Of a DNA stretch of 10,700 bases, positions 1 to 8,800 are shown in pieces; position 1 is the first letter of the stretch; each line of letters begins with the position of its first letter. This stretch comes from Desulfobacterales bacterium. Its GTDB lineage: Bacteria > Desulfobacterota > Desulfobacteria > Desulfobacterales > Desulfobacteraceae. Location: assembly GCA_022361095.1 (NCBI GenBank), contig JAKSBO010001171.1, positions 1 through 10,700 on the forward strand, read 5' to 3'. Below the pieces are notes generated by a model, which did not search any database, had not been told where the DNA came from, and worked only from the letters and a program-made list of their open reading frames with translations. Position numbers and translations under genes: made by a program.

Positions 1-2
1 TG

Positions 3-1460
3 GCCCAGCAGTTATATGAAGGTATTGAGATCGGCAGCGGCGGGCCCGAAGGTTTGATTACATATATGCGTACGGATTCCACCCGTATTGCCCCGGAAGC
101 GGCCCAGGAGGCTCTGGGGCTGATCCGCCAGTCTTTTGGAGACGAATATGCCCTGGAGACCCCCAGATTCTTCAAAAACAAAAATAAAGCCCAGGATGCC
201 CATGAGGCCATCCGCCCGACCTCGGTTCACAACACACCTGAAAAACTTAAAAACTTTCTGTCGCCGGACCAGTTTAAGCTCTATGATCTGATATGGAAAC
301 GGTTTGTGGCGTCCCAGATGGCCCAGGCCCTGATCGACCAGAAATCCATTCTCATTGAAGCCACAGAGAAATACCTGTTTTCCGTTTCAGGATCGACCAC
401 CCGGTTTGACGGATTCATGCGCTTGTATGCAACCCAGGAGAAGACACAGGAAAAAGGAATACAGTCCCTGCCGCCGGTGGCGCCCAAGGAGGCGTTGACA
501 ACCCGTAAAATCAATCCTGACCAGCATTTTACCAAACCCCCGCCCAGGTTTTCAGAAGCATCCCTTGTCAAGGAACTTGAAAAAAACGGGATCGGCAGGC
601 CGTCCACCTATGCATCCATCATTGCGGTGATCCAGGATAAAGGCTATGTGGAACTGATCAAACGGTATTTTACCCCGAGTGAACTCGGCTTTATTGTCAA
701 TGATCTTTTGGTTGGCGCATTCCCTAAGCTTTTAGATATTTCATTCACAGCCCAGATGGAGACCAATCTTGATGATGTGGAACAGGGTAAACTCAATGAA
801 GTTGAACTGTTAAAAGCATTTTACTCTGATTTTAAAACCACTTTGGATAACGCCACAGACAATATGGTCTCTGTTAAGGGCGTCGGCATTGAAACCGATA
901 TCAAATGTCCGTTATGCGGAAAACCCGTTAACATCAAAATCGGCAGAAACGGACATTTCCTGGCCTGTACCGGATATCCCGACTGCAGCTTTACCAGCAA
1001 CTACACCCGGGATGAAAAGGGCAATATCGAGATTGTTGAAAGAATCCAGGACAGCGAACCGGTCAAGGACTGTCCGGAATGCGGCAAGCCCATGGTGCAA
1101 AAAGACGGCAGATTCGGATTGTTCCTGGCCTGCACCGGATATCCCGACTGCAAACACACCGAATCCGTATTCCAGGAAAACTCCAGCAAGGATACAGGCG
1201 TACCCTGTCCTGAAAAGGGGTGCGACGGAACAATTGTGGAAAAGCGTTCAAAACGGGGGAAAATATTCTACGGATGTTCAAAATATCCGGACTGTACCTT
1301 TGCCACCTGGGATAAACCGGTTAATGAAAGCTGCCCGGACTGCAACAGCCCATACCTGCTGGAAAAAGAGACAAAACGGGAAGGAAAAATCCATAAATGC
1401 CCGGACCGTTCATGCGGATTCAAAAAAAGTGTTTTGCCTGTTCCCGAAAAAGAAGGCTAG
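3..1460 (+). CDS. topA: DNA topoisomerase I (type IA), 5'-truncated by the window edge
   Basis: This is the C-terminal 485 residues of bacterial topoisomerase I, which relaxes negatively supercoiled DNA by passing strands through a transient single-strand break. The frame is open from the window edge, so the Toprim domain and true start lie outside. The signature GLITYMRTDSTR is at codons 51-86; its Tyr (codon 63-65) is the catalytic tyrosine of the family. The conserved AHEAIRP follows (about 198-218), then a GIGRPSTYA segment (about 588-614) typical of the core. The tail carries four C4 zinc ribbons starting at 906, 1071, 1206 and 1332; the first three end in a YPDC motif, while the fourth has the form CPDC...CPDRSC. 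These ribbons bind single-stranded DNA in the family. The gene ends in TAG at 1458-1460, overlapping the convergent gluQ stop. Identity is very secure. Confidence 0.97.
   Translation, partial: AQQLYEGIEIGSGGPEGLITYMRTDSTRIAPEAAQEALGLIRQSFGDEYALETPRFFKNKNKAQDAHEAIRPTSVHNTPEKLKNFLSPDQFKLYDLIWKRFVASQMAQALIDQKSILIEATEKYLFSVSGSTTRFDGFMRLYATQEKTQEKGIQSLPPVAPKEALTTRKINPDQHFTKPPPRFSEASLVKELEKNGIGRPSTYASIIAVIQDKGYVELIKRYFTPSELGFIVNDLLVGAFPKLLDISFTAQMETNLDDVEQGKLNEVELLKAFYSDFKTTLDNATDNMVSVKGVGIETDIKCPLCGKPVNIKIGRNGHFLACTGYPDCSFTSNYTRDEKGNIEIVERIQDSEPVKDCPECGKPMVQKDGRFGLFLACTGYPDCKHTESVFQENSSKDTGVPCPEKGCDGTIVEKRSKRGKIFYGCSKYPDCTFATWDKPVNESCPDCNSPYLLEKETKREGKIHKCPDRSCGFKKSVLPVPEKEG
957..987 (+). repeat. 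Direct repeat copy 1 within topA zinc ribbon 1
   Basis: These 31 bases recur at 1122-1152 with a single mismatch (T at 968, C at 1133). They encode the FLACTGYPDC end of zinc ribbon 1. The match extends upstream to 941 at the same 165-bp offset, with about five more differences. Identity at synonymous positions suggests a recent internal duplication or gene conversion between ribbons. Confidence 0.85.
1122..1152 (+). repeat. Direct repeat copy 2 within topA zinc ribbon 2
   Basis: This is the partner of the repeat at 957-987, 165 bp downstream and in the same reading frame, with 30 of 31 bases identical. It encodes the same FLACTGYPDC segment at the end of zinc ribbon 2. Confidence 0.85.
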
Positions 1461-2407
1461 GGCCCAAATGATTGTTTCAGATCTTGTGCGGTAAAGATTT
1501 CATTGTGTTGAACACCTAAAACCCGGGCTGCCGTTTTTACGGCATAGGTAAACGAGCCCCCGGATTGCCTCATATCTTTGAGGGCATACGCCCCCCTTGA
1601 TTTTGACAGCTTTTCGCCTTTATCCCCGAGAATAAGCCCGTGATGTAAAAACCGGCAGGCCGGAAATGACGTGAAACCAAAACACCGGGCAAGATAAATC
1701 TGGGCCGCAGTGGACAAAATCAGGTCCCGGCCCCGAACGATAAAATTGATACCCCCCTCTTCATCTTCCAAAAGGCTTGCCAGATGATAACCGGGTTGAT
1801 CATCCTTGCGCCAGACCACAAAATCACCAAATGTATCGGCCAGATTAACTGGTTTATCGTTGACCTGAATAGAGGTATCATTGTCCACCCTTAACCGGAC
1901 AGCATGAAGACCGGGCTCAAATACAATGCCGGCATGCCGGCATGTGCCCGGATACAGCCCATTGGCAGATATTTTTTTTATGGATGCCCGGCTGCACCGG
2001 CACACAAAGGTATACGGGCCTGTTTTATCTGCTTTGCCTGCTTGATTCAGGGTCAGTGCCTGCAACCTCTCCCGGTAATACTCTTTTTTTTTGTACAAAG
2101 AAAAATTTTGATAAAAATCATCCGGACCTGTGGGTCCTGTGTCCCAGTCCAGTCCCAGCCAGTCTAAGCTGGTGAAAATATCTTCCAGCACATCGGACCT
2201 GAAACGGACACCGTCCATATCATCAATGCGCAGATGAAGACGCCCTTTACGGCTTCTGACAATGGCCCAGGTCACCAGAAAGTTCACGGCATTGCCCAGG
2301 TGCAGAAAACCGCTGGGGGTTGGCGCCAGGCGTGAAACCGGATTGGCCGGTACATTGGACAGAGACACCGGCGAATTGTTTTCAAAAATTATGGATTTTT
2401 CCTGCAC
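1457..2407 (-). CDS. gluQ: Glutamyl-Q tRNA(Asp) synthetase (GluRS paralog)
   Basis: This 316-residue class I synthetase-like protein has the GluRS catalytic core but no anticodon-binding domain, as in GluQ-RS. That family activates glutamate and attaches it to queuosine at position 34 of tRNA-Asp. Visible motifs are the HIGH-type PTPSGFLHLGN (residues 29-39), a zinc site C136-x-C138 with Y152 and C156 (the C-x-C...Y-x3-C pattern of this family), VRGRDLI (224-230) and the KMSKS-type KLSKS (266-270). The start is a GTG at 2405-2407. It has only a weak upstream AGG, and about 25 residues precede the core, so the start is uncertain; a second GTG at codon 14 has no better ribosome site. The gene lies 19 nt after the UspA gene, probably in the same transcript, and its stop overlaps that of convergent topA by 4 bp. 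A discriminating glutamyl-tRNA synthetase is unlikely at this length. Confidence 0.88.
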   Translation of the reverse strand: MQEKSIIFENNSPVSLSNVPANPVSRLAPTPSGFLHLGNAVNFLVTWAIVRSRKGRLHLRIDDMDGVRFRSDVLEDIFTSLDWLGLDWDTGPTGPDDFYQNFSLYKKKEYYRERLQALTLNQAGKADKTGPYTFVCRCSRASIKKISANGLYPGTCRHAGIVFEPGLHAVRLRVDNDTSIQVNDKPVNLADTFGDFVVWRKDDQPGYHLASLLEDEEGGINFIVRGRDLILSTAAQIYLARCFGFTSFPACRFLHHGLILGDKGEKLSKSRGAYALKDMRQSGGSFTYAVKTAARVLGVQHNEIFTAQDLKQSFGP

Positions 2408-2426
2408 TGCGTTAACGCCTAAAACC

Positions 2427-2822
2427 CTATTTCATGGTCACCACCGGACAATGGGCATTGAGAACAACAGCCTGGGCTGTGGAGCCTAACAGCAGCTTTC
2501 CCACCTTGGTTCTGTTTTTCACACCGATAATGACTTCGTCAGCCTGGGTTTCCTTGGCAAAATTAACCAGATCATCCCCGGGATCAATGCCGCGAATCAG
2601 TAAATGGGTATTACAGGGAATATTCTTATTGTCAAAATGGGTTTTGGCCTTTTCCAGCCCGGCTTCAGTCTGATTGATCCGGTCCTGATCCTTTTCCATG
2701 CCCTCGGGCATTATGGTAACGATCAGTACGGTTGCATTAAAAAGCTGCGCTCTTTTCAATGCAAGTTCGAGAAGATTTTCCGCCTGGTTTGTGCCGCGTT
2801 TGTAGCCCACGATAAGTTTCAT
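2427..2822 (-). CDS. Small single-domain universal stress protein (UspA family)
   Basis: This 131-residue protein has the alternating strand/helix Usp fold. Strand 1 is KLIVGYKRG (residues 2-10), a second strand is TVLIVTIMPEG (31-41), and it ends with a VIIGVKNR...GS segment and CPVVTMK. Many Usps bind ATP through G-2x-G-9x-G-S/T. Here the motif reads G100-2x-N103-9x-G113-S114, so the second glycine is asparagine. The Asp that usually follows strand 1 (as in V-D-G-S) appears replaced by Lys8. ATP binding may therefore be altered. The ATG at 2820-2822 is preceded by a good AAGGA ribosome site at 2830-2834 with about 7 nt spacing. gluQ follows after 19 nt. Family assignment is firm; the specific role (stress or energy response) is unknown. 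Confidence 0.9.
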   Translation of the reverse strand: MKLIVGYKRGTNQAENLLELALKRAQLFNATVLIVTIMPEGMEKDQDRINQTEAGLEKAKTHFDNKNIPCNTHLLIRGIDPGDDLVNFAKETQADEVIIGVKNRTKVGKLLLGSTAQAVVLNAHCPVVTMK

Positions 2823-2896
2823 CTACCATTCCTTAAGTTGTACATTTTTTTATTATTTAAAGGACTTCTCCTACACGCTCCGACCCCGGCCGCAAG

Positions 2897-2915
2897 AATA
2901 AAAAGCCCATCGGGC
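2897..2915 (-). terminator. Terminator-like GC hairpin with U-rich tail between tamA and the UspA gene
   Basis: On the minus strand GCCC pairs with GGGC (2915-2912 with 2908-2905) around a 3-nt loop, and is followed at once by TTTTTATT (2904-2897). It lies about 130 nt beyond the tamA stop and 75 nt before the UspA start. The stem is only 4 bp, so efficiency is doubtful. It may end tamBA transcription or act in the leader of the UspA gene. Confidence 0.45.
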
Positions 2916-2950
2916 GCTCTGCGATACCGGTCCATGGCCATAGAGCCGAT

Positions 2951-2979
2951 TTTATAAAAAATTTTGGAGAACAAAACAA
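2951..2979 (-). promoter_or_regulatory. Possible sigma70-type promoter upstream of the UspA gene
   Basis: On the minus strand, TTGTTT (2979-2974) and TATAAA (2956-2951) are separated by 17 nt. The -10 matches consensus at five of six bases and the -35 at three of six. Transcription would start near 2944, giving a leader of about 120 nt that contains the terminator-like hairpin. The region is AT-rich, so chance matches are likely. Confidence 0.35.
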
Positions 2980-3024
2980 GACAAACTGTCCGTTCAGGAA
3001 CCTTCTAATTGACTTTAAAGTACA

Positions 3025-3040
3025 TTACAAGCATTTGTAA
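3025..3040. repeat. Short inverted repeat just after the tamA stop
   Basis: TTACAA (3025-3030) and TTGTAA (3035-3040) are perfect inverted arms around a 4-nt loop, starting 8 nt beyond the tamA stop codon. There is no U-tract and the stem is AT-rich, so it is not a standard terminator. It could stabilise the mRNA 3' end or be chance. Confidence 0.35.
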
Positions 3041-3047
3041 AGCCCAA

Positions 3048-5828
3048 TTAAAAGGTGTAACCCATGGAAAAATAAAAACACCCGTCACTTTCATCGGCCC
3101 GGGGGTCCAATTTCCAGCCGTACAGAAGACTGATAGGCCCCACAGGTGTCTGACGGCGCAGGCCGACCCCCACACTGCTCCTGAATGATTCCGGGATGCC
3201 CGCCTCCTGGATCCGGGTTAAAGCACCGGTGTCAAAAAACAGGGCAAATTCATAATTAAATCCCAGATCGTACCGGGCTTCCACAGAGCCCAGCATCATG
3301 GACCGCCCCCCCACGGCACTGTCGTCGTCGTCATACTGCAGCATGTTTTCATCAAACCCTCTCACCGTTGAGGCGCCCCCCAGATAATAGAGTTGATCAT
3401 CGGCAATATGAGAATTGCCCCCATACGTCCCCATACTCCCGTAGCGGCCGCGCATGGCGATAACCAGATCGTCAAAGACCGGCCAATAATACCGCAGTTC
3501 CATACCGTATTTGTAAAAATCATCCTGACTGGAGCCGACACCTTTGAACAGATCAAAGCTGGTCGTTGCCAGCAGCCCCTTTGTCGGATGGACCAGGGAA
3601 TCGGTGGTACGCCAGGTAATACCCGTATTCATCCGGCCGATATGACGAACGCCGTAATCGTCCTTTTCATCATCATCAAGTTCACGATGTACCCTCAAAT
3701 ACCGGTCCCGGTATTCATACCCCCCGCCCAGGGAAAAACTGATCTTTTTGCTGTTAAAATTGCGCAAAAATGTCTGTGACATACCATAGCTTCGGGTGCC
3801 GTAGTCTTTGTTGAACGCCTCGTTCTCTTTTGTATAAACCTTGCTTGTGGAGCTAAAGCGCGTGGAAAGGAATCTGGGTTCGGTCAATGAAACATCCATG
3901 CCGTACCCCACCTGGCTCCACTCCAAACCGGCTTGGGCATTCAGGTTGCGGCCCAAAAAATTATTGTCCCCGATGCCGGTTTCCATGTACACATGCCGGG
4001 CGGTATCATATCCGCCGGCCAGTTCCACATAATATGGTTTTTTCTCGGATATCTCCACAATCAGATCAACCTCGGACTGCCGGCTTTTAAGGCCTGGAAC
4101 CCTGATTCTCACGGTATCCACGGCATTAAGGTCCTGGATATTTCTGCGGGACTCAACAATCCTGCGCATGGAAAACGGTTCTCCCGGGGCGACCGCCATC
4201 TCATCTTCAAGCGCTTGGGTTTTCATCCGCAGGGTGCCGGCATAAAAAATTTTGCCCACCACCACCTTGGGCCCCTGGTCCACATGATAGGTGATCCGGA
4301 TACGGGTTCCGTCCTTGGAAAATGTGGAGCCGGCCTTCACCCGGACATGGGGATAACCTTTTTCCGAGACTTTCTGCTGCAGTGCTGAGATATCATCTTC
4401 GATCAGGGCACTGTCATACCAAATCCCCGCTCTCACGGCCATGACATCACGGACCTCCTCCACAGCCATGGCGGAAAGCCCCTGGATCCCAACCTGTTCC
4501 ACCTTTGTTCTGGGCCCTTCCTTTATAATAATCTCAACGGCAACCTGTTTTTCACGCGTATCCGGTGCATCACTGATCTTAATTTTTTTATTTACCCGGG
4601 TCTTTGTAAATCCTTTGGTTAAATATAATGCCTTAACCGCTTTGAGGTCATCTTTGAGCTCTGCTTTATTGAAAACGCCCTTTTTTTCGGTCAAAATATT
4701 TTTTTTAAGTTCCTTTAAGGGCAAGGTGTCCGCACCGCTGATCTTCAGTTCAGATACGCTGTATTTCATCCCTTCGTCTATAACGATATTAACCTGCCGC
4801 ACCCCCGGGGTTTTGGACGGGGCGTTCCTGTCTTTAACGTTTACATCTTGAAACCCTTTGGCCTCATACCGTTTTTTGATATTGCGCATGCTTTTTTTCA
4901 AGACAAAATCGTTTTTGTTGCCGCTCTCTTTGAGCAGAAGTTCTTTTTTTAGAATCCAGGTGTACATGGACGCGTTGCCCTCTATATCAATGTTGTACAG
5001 CGGCCCTTCATCAATTGTAAAAACAACGTCCAGGCTGTCACTGCCTTTGACCGGCAACGGTTGTGCCGTCACCTGGACATCGGCATACCCTTTTTCCCGG
5101 TAAAGCTGTATGACTTTCTTGATATCCTCTTTCATCTTTTTGTCTGTAAACCGGTTGCCCTGCCACGGCAAAAGGGATGTCCGCCAGATCCCGGTCATCA
5201 ATCTAAGACGGGCCCGGCCGATATGCTCATTACCTTTAAACACAACTTTACGGATCTTATGAAAAGGGCCCTTGTCAATATCCACCTCAACAACGTAGCA
5301 ATCGCCCTGTTTAACGGCGGAGATGTTCACCTTTGGCGCATAAAACCCCTGGCGGTTGAAAAGCGTTTCCACCCGCAGGGCCTGATCTGCCATTTTCCGG
5401 GCTTGATAAGCGCCGCCGGCCTTTATGGTCATTGCGTTCAGCACTTCCTGCTCAAACAGGGGGAAGGCATGTTTAATATGAATATCCTTTATCCTGGAAA
5501 AGGGGGTCAATTCAAAAGCGAGCACCAGACCTTGTTCTGTTTTTTCAGGATCAGGCACATGGATGGATTCAAACAGCCGGGATTCCGTTAACGCCTTGAT
5601 CGCCGCATCCATGGCCGCCAGGGAATAATCCTCCCCGGCCCTTAAGGGGATAAGGCTTGAGGCAACGGAGTGCCAAAGCGCCTGTTTTCCAGGGGGACAA
5701 TTAACAATAATATTGATCGCCGACACACTACCGGCATCTTCTCCAAACGCCGGTACGGAAAGGCCCAGAACAAGACAGGCCGCAAAAACGGCAGAAACAG
5801 CACCGGAACAAAAATTTTTCAAGATCAT
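3048..5828 (-). CDS. tamA: Omp85-family outer-membrane protein (TamA/BamA-like) with seven POTRA domains
   Basis: This 926-residue Omp85 protein inserts or assembles outer-membrane proteins together with TamB. A signal peptide (about residues 1-29, ending A-F-G) is followed by what I count as seven POTRA repeats, at about 35-111, 112-190, 191-278, 279-356, 357-441, 442-521 and 522-599. Several end in the typical V-x-I-x-E/D-G-P strand, for example TIDEGP, IIKEGP and HVDQGP. A C-terminal 16-strand-type barrel (about 600-926) contains the diagnostic VRGF (822-825) and ends in a terminal Phe (GYTF). E. coli TamA has three POTRAs in 577 residues and BamA has five. The ATG at 5826-5828 lies 2 nt after the tamB stop, with GGAG about 11 nt upstream inside tamB. 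The adjacent tamB favours the TamA role over BamA, since none of the usual bamA neighbours (skp, lpx genes) is seen. The barrel has acidic loops near 718-724 and 833-836. Confidence 0.9.
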   Translation of the reverse strand: MILKNFCSGAVSAVFAACLVLGLSVPAFGEDAGSVSAINIIVNCPPGKQALWHSVASSLIPLRAGEDYSLAAMDAAIKALTESRLFESIHVPDPEKTEQGLVLAFELTPFSRIKDIHIKHAFPLFEQEVLNAMTIKAGGAYQARKMADQALRVETLFNRQGFYAPKVNISAVKQGDCYVVEVDIDKGPFHKIRKVVFKGNEHIGRARLRLMTGIWRTSLLPWQGNRFTDKKMKEDIKKVIQLYREKGYADVQVTAQPLPVKGSDSLDVVFTIDEGPLYNIDIEGNASMYTWILKKELLLKESGNKNDFVLKKSMRNIKKRYEAKGFQDVNVKDRNAPSKTPGVRQVNIVIDEGMKYSVSELKISGADTLPLKELKKNILTEKKGVFNKAELKDDLKAVKALYLTKGFTKTRVNKKIKISDAPDTREKQVAVEIIIKEGPRTKVEQVGIQGLSAMAVEEVRDVMAVRAGIWYDSALIEDDISALQQKVSEKGYPHVRVKAGSTFSKDGTRIRITYHVDQGPKVVVGKIFYAGTLRMKTQALEDEMAVAPGEPFSMRRIVESRRNIQDLNAVDTVRIRVPGLKSRQSEVDLIVEISEKKPYYVELAGGYDTARHVYMETGIGDNNFLGRNLNAQAGLEWSQVGYGMDVSLTEPRFLSTRFSSTSKVYTKENEAFNKDYGTRSYGMSQTFLRNFNSKKISFSLGGGYEYRDRYLRVHRELDDDEKDDYGVRHIGRMNTGITWRTTDSLVHPTKGLLATTSFDLFKGVGSSQDDFYKYGMELRYYWPVFDDLVIAMRGRYGSMGTYGGNSHIADDQLYYLGGASTVRGFDENMLQYDDDDSAVGGRSMMLGSVEARYDLGFNYEFALFFDTGALTRIQEAGIPESFRSSVGVGLRRQTPVGPISLLYGWKLDPRADESDGCFYFSMGYTF

Positions 5829-5830
5829 CC

Positions 5831-8800
5831 TTATCTGAACTCCAGCCTGTATTTAAGTTCACCGCCCAACTTACCGCTTGTGTCCTGGAAACTGCTTAGC
5901 AGCAAATGTTCCAGAAGCTTGTAATAGGTCGTAACCTTATGCACGGTCTCTCCGGAACTGATATCTATACCGTATGCGACACTGAGCTGACGGGAAAGAT
6001 CCGCACCTAAACCGACGTGAACACTGGTTTCGTCACCCTGGTGATCCATGCTGAAGCTCACCTCACTTAACCCTGTGGTGTCCTTAATTCTTTCACTTAA
6101 AGAGTCCAGCATTACCTTGGCAATGGCCGCCGCCGACAGTGAACCGCCGTCACTGCCGGCACCTATTTCATCCGTGGTTTTGCCGAATGCAATCAAAGAG
6201 AGAATATCTGCATCAGAAGCGTCAAGATCCGAAGAAAATTTCAGCACCAGATCATCCGGCGTGCCGGTCACGGACAGGGTGATGGTATATATTGAGATCG
6301 CGGTTTCACCGGTCAGTTTAATCTCAGGTTCGATTTTATACGGATTAATAAAATCAATGGCGCCTTCGGTGATTTCAAATTGGGCTTTCTGAAAACGAAT
6401 CGTTCCCTCATCCACCACGGCCCGGCCATCCAGGGAGGGCGCATACGCCGTTCCCCTGATACTGATATCAGGACTGATGGTCATGGATGCCAGGTTGTTT
6501 TCCACGGCAATGGCATGCCTGCGGGTAAGATAAATATTGAGGCCAATCGTTTTTAGAAAATCGGGGCCGGGCTCCCGTGCTTTTGGGCGGGATTTTTTGG
6601 TTGTTCGGGCGGCGATGCTTATCAGGCTTAAATCCACATCTTTATAGTAGGTGCCTTCAAAGATGTCTATCCGGCCGGTAATGGCTGATTTATCCATGGA
6701 GCCGGCCCAGGAGAGCTGGCCGTCCAAGGTCATATTCAGGGTATCAGGCACGTCCACCGGTACCTGGACTGCGTCAAGCTTGAGTTTAAACTTATCCGGC
6801 AAGCCGTTTTTCATTTCGGCGTTTCCGGCCAATGATATTTCACCATGGCCAAGCTTGGCTGTGACACCCTGGATATCAATCACTCCTGGCGTCAGTACAA
6901 TCCGGCCGGCGATTTTCTGCAAAGGCTCATCCAGCGCCTCAAGGCCCAGGGCCATATCTGAAAATTCAATACTGCCCCGAACATCAGGAGAGGCAATGTT
7001 GCCGGCGGCACGTAACGAGATCAAAATATCCCCTTGTGCTGAATTGATTCCGTCTGCCAGGGGAACCAGTAAGGACACAGGCAGGCTGCCGGAGACCTCT
7101 GCTGCCAGCTCCCCTTTAATCCCGCCGCTGGCCGACAGGATAAGCCCGCCCTTATCCATGAGCCGGAGCGGCACCGGGTCAAGCGTGAACCTGCCGTTTT
7201 TGACAAGCGCTGCGGCATTTTCAATGCGGATCAACTCCTGTTCCTGCTGAGCCAGTGCAAACCGGGAGATATGAACCGAAGCCTGCAATGATTCAGGATT
7301 ATCCAAAGACCCGTGTACCTCTATGGCGGCATTGGCATCGGCGGCCATGTCCGGGGCATTGGGAAGCCGCACATCCCTGGCATTAATATGGCCTGAAATA
7401 TCCGGCGCAAACAAACTGCCCCTGGCGGAAATATCCAGGCCCAACCGGCCCGAGGCAAGGCGCTCATCCGCTGCCGGATCAACCCCCTTAAGGTCGGTTT
7501 CCGGAATAAAGGCACGGACATCAAGGGTGTTGTTTGCCGTATTCACCTGTCCGGAAATGTCCAGGAATGCGTTATTCTTTTGGAGACGCGCCCGATCAAA
7601 GGTCAGAATATCATCGGCAAACCTAAGCTTAGCCTCAATGTTATCCAGCTTATATGTTTTAAAGCCCGGATTCCGGCCCCAAAGCGCCACCTGAATATTG
7701 GGTTTTTCCAAAGACCCTGTCCCGGTTATTTTGCCGGAAAAAATCCCCAGGGCGCCCAGATCCGGGGCCAGTTCGGCCGGATCAAGCCGGCTGAAATCCG
7801 CTGTCAGATCCATGGCATGATCCTGCCCCGTTTTTCCGCCCAGCGCCAGGGTGCCCCGGCCATGAAGCACACCCTGGTTGCGCCTAAGCCTTACCTCATG
7901 AATCCGGAGCAGCCCCTTGTCCATCCGGGCCCTGCAACGCACTTCATCGGCCCGGAACCCGTTTGAGAATAAATTTTCGGCATTGATATCCAAGGTCAGA
8001 TCCGGGGCCGGCAAAGCCCCATTGACCACGGCATGGACACCGGCCCGGCCCGAACCCTTCTGCCCCGCAAGACTTAAGGGTACGGATATATCCGCCACAT
8101 CCAGATCCAGATTTCCCGTCATTGTCATGGCCTTGGCATCAAACCCCGGCATATCAACCCGAAACGCACCGGTGCCGGTCATACCGGGCCCGTCCAAGGT
8201 CAGGCCGGTCAAGGTCAGGCGTGTTTTTTCCAGTTCAGCACCGGCCTTGAGCTGCACCCGTGCGGGTCCGGACATCCGGGGCAGGGTCAGATCATGAACC
8301 GTAACATCCAGATCGGCACGTGCGGAGATCTCACCGGGTACCACCCCCTGCCCCCGGACCCGGACCCGGGCCGAAACTTTCCCCTCCGGGTTATTTTCCC
8401 CCAATTCAAGGGCTTCTATGGCCAGGCTGTCCGGATTAAGAAAAAAGGCGTAGGCCAAGGTATCCAGGCCGGCCATGGCGCTGGTGAATCCTTTCGGGAA
8501 GGTTTTTGACAGATCCACATTCCCGGTAAAAGGAATGGTTCCGGCCGGCAGATCTATCCGGCCGTCACTTAAGGTCACATGCCGGTTTTCAAGCCCGGCG
8601 TGAACATGTATGCCGGATACGGCAGTTTTGTTTATACGGCCCCGGCCAAATGTAAACCGGATGCCGCCAACGGGATTATCGATATTGCCTTTAACGGTCA
8701 AATTGATCCGGCCGTTTCCCTGGACCAGGTCCGCGGGCAGCCCCAGGCGCTTTGCAGCCAAAGGCGTTTGCACGTCAAGGGTAGCCGTGATATCCGAAAC

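Noticed and set aside
889..1494. 201-residue open frame overlapping the end of topA on the same strand
   Set aside because: It lies in another frame of the clearly coding zinc-ribbon region and its product has no recognisable domain.
2409..2418. Perfect 10-bp palindrome GCGTTAACGC between the UspA gene and gluQ
   Set aside because: It is short, with no U-tract and no known regulator match. It could occur by chance, though it lies next to the gluQ start.
6651..7250. 199-residue plus-strand frame within tamB
   Set aside because: It is antisense to conserved TamB sequence with no recognisable product.
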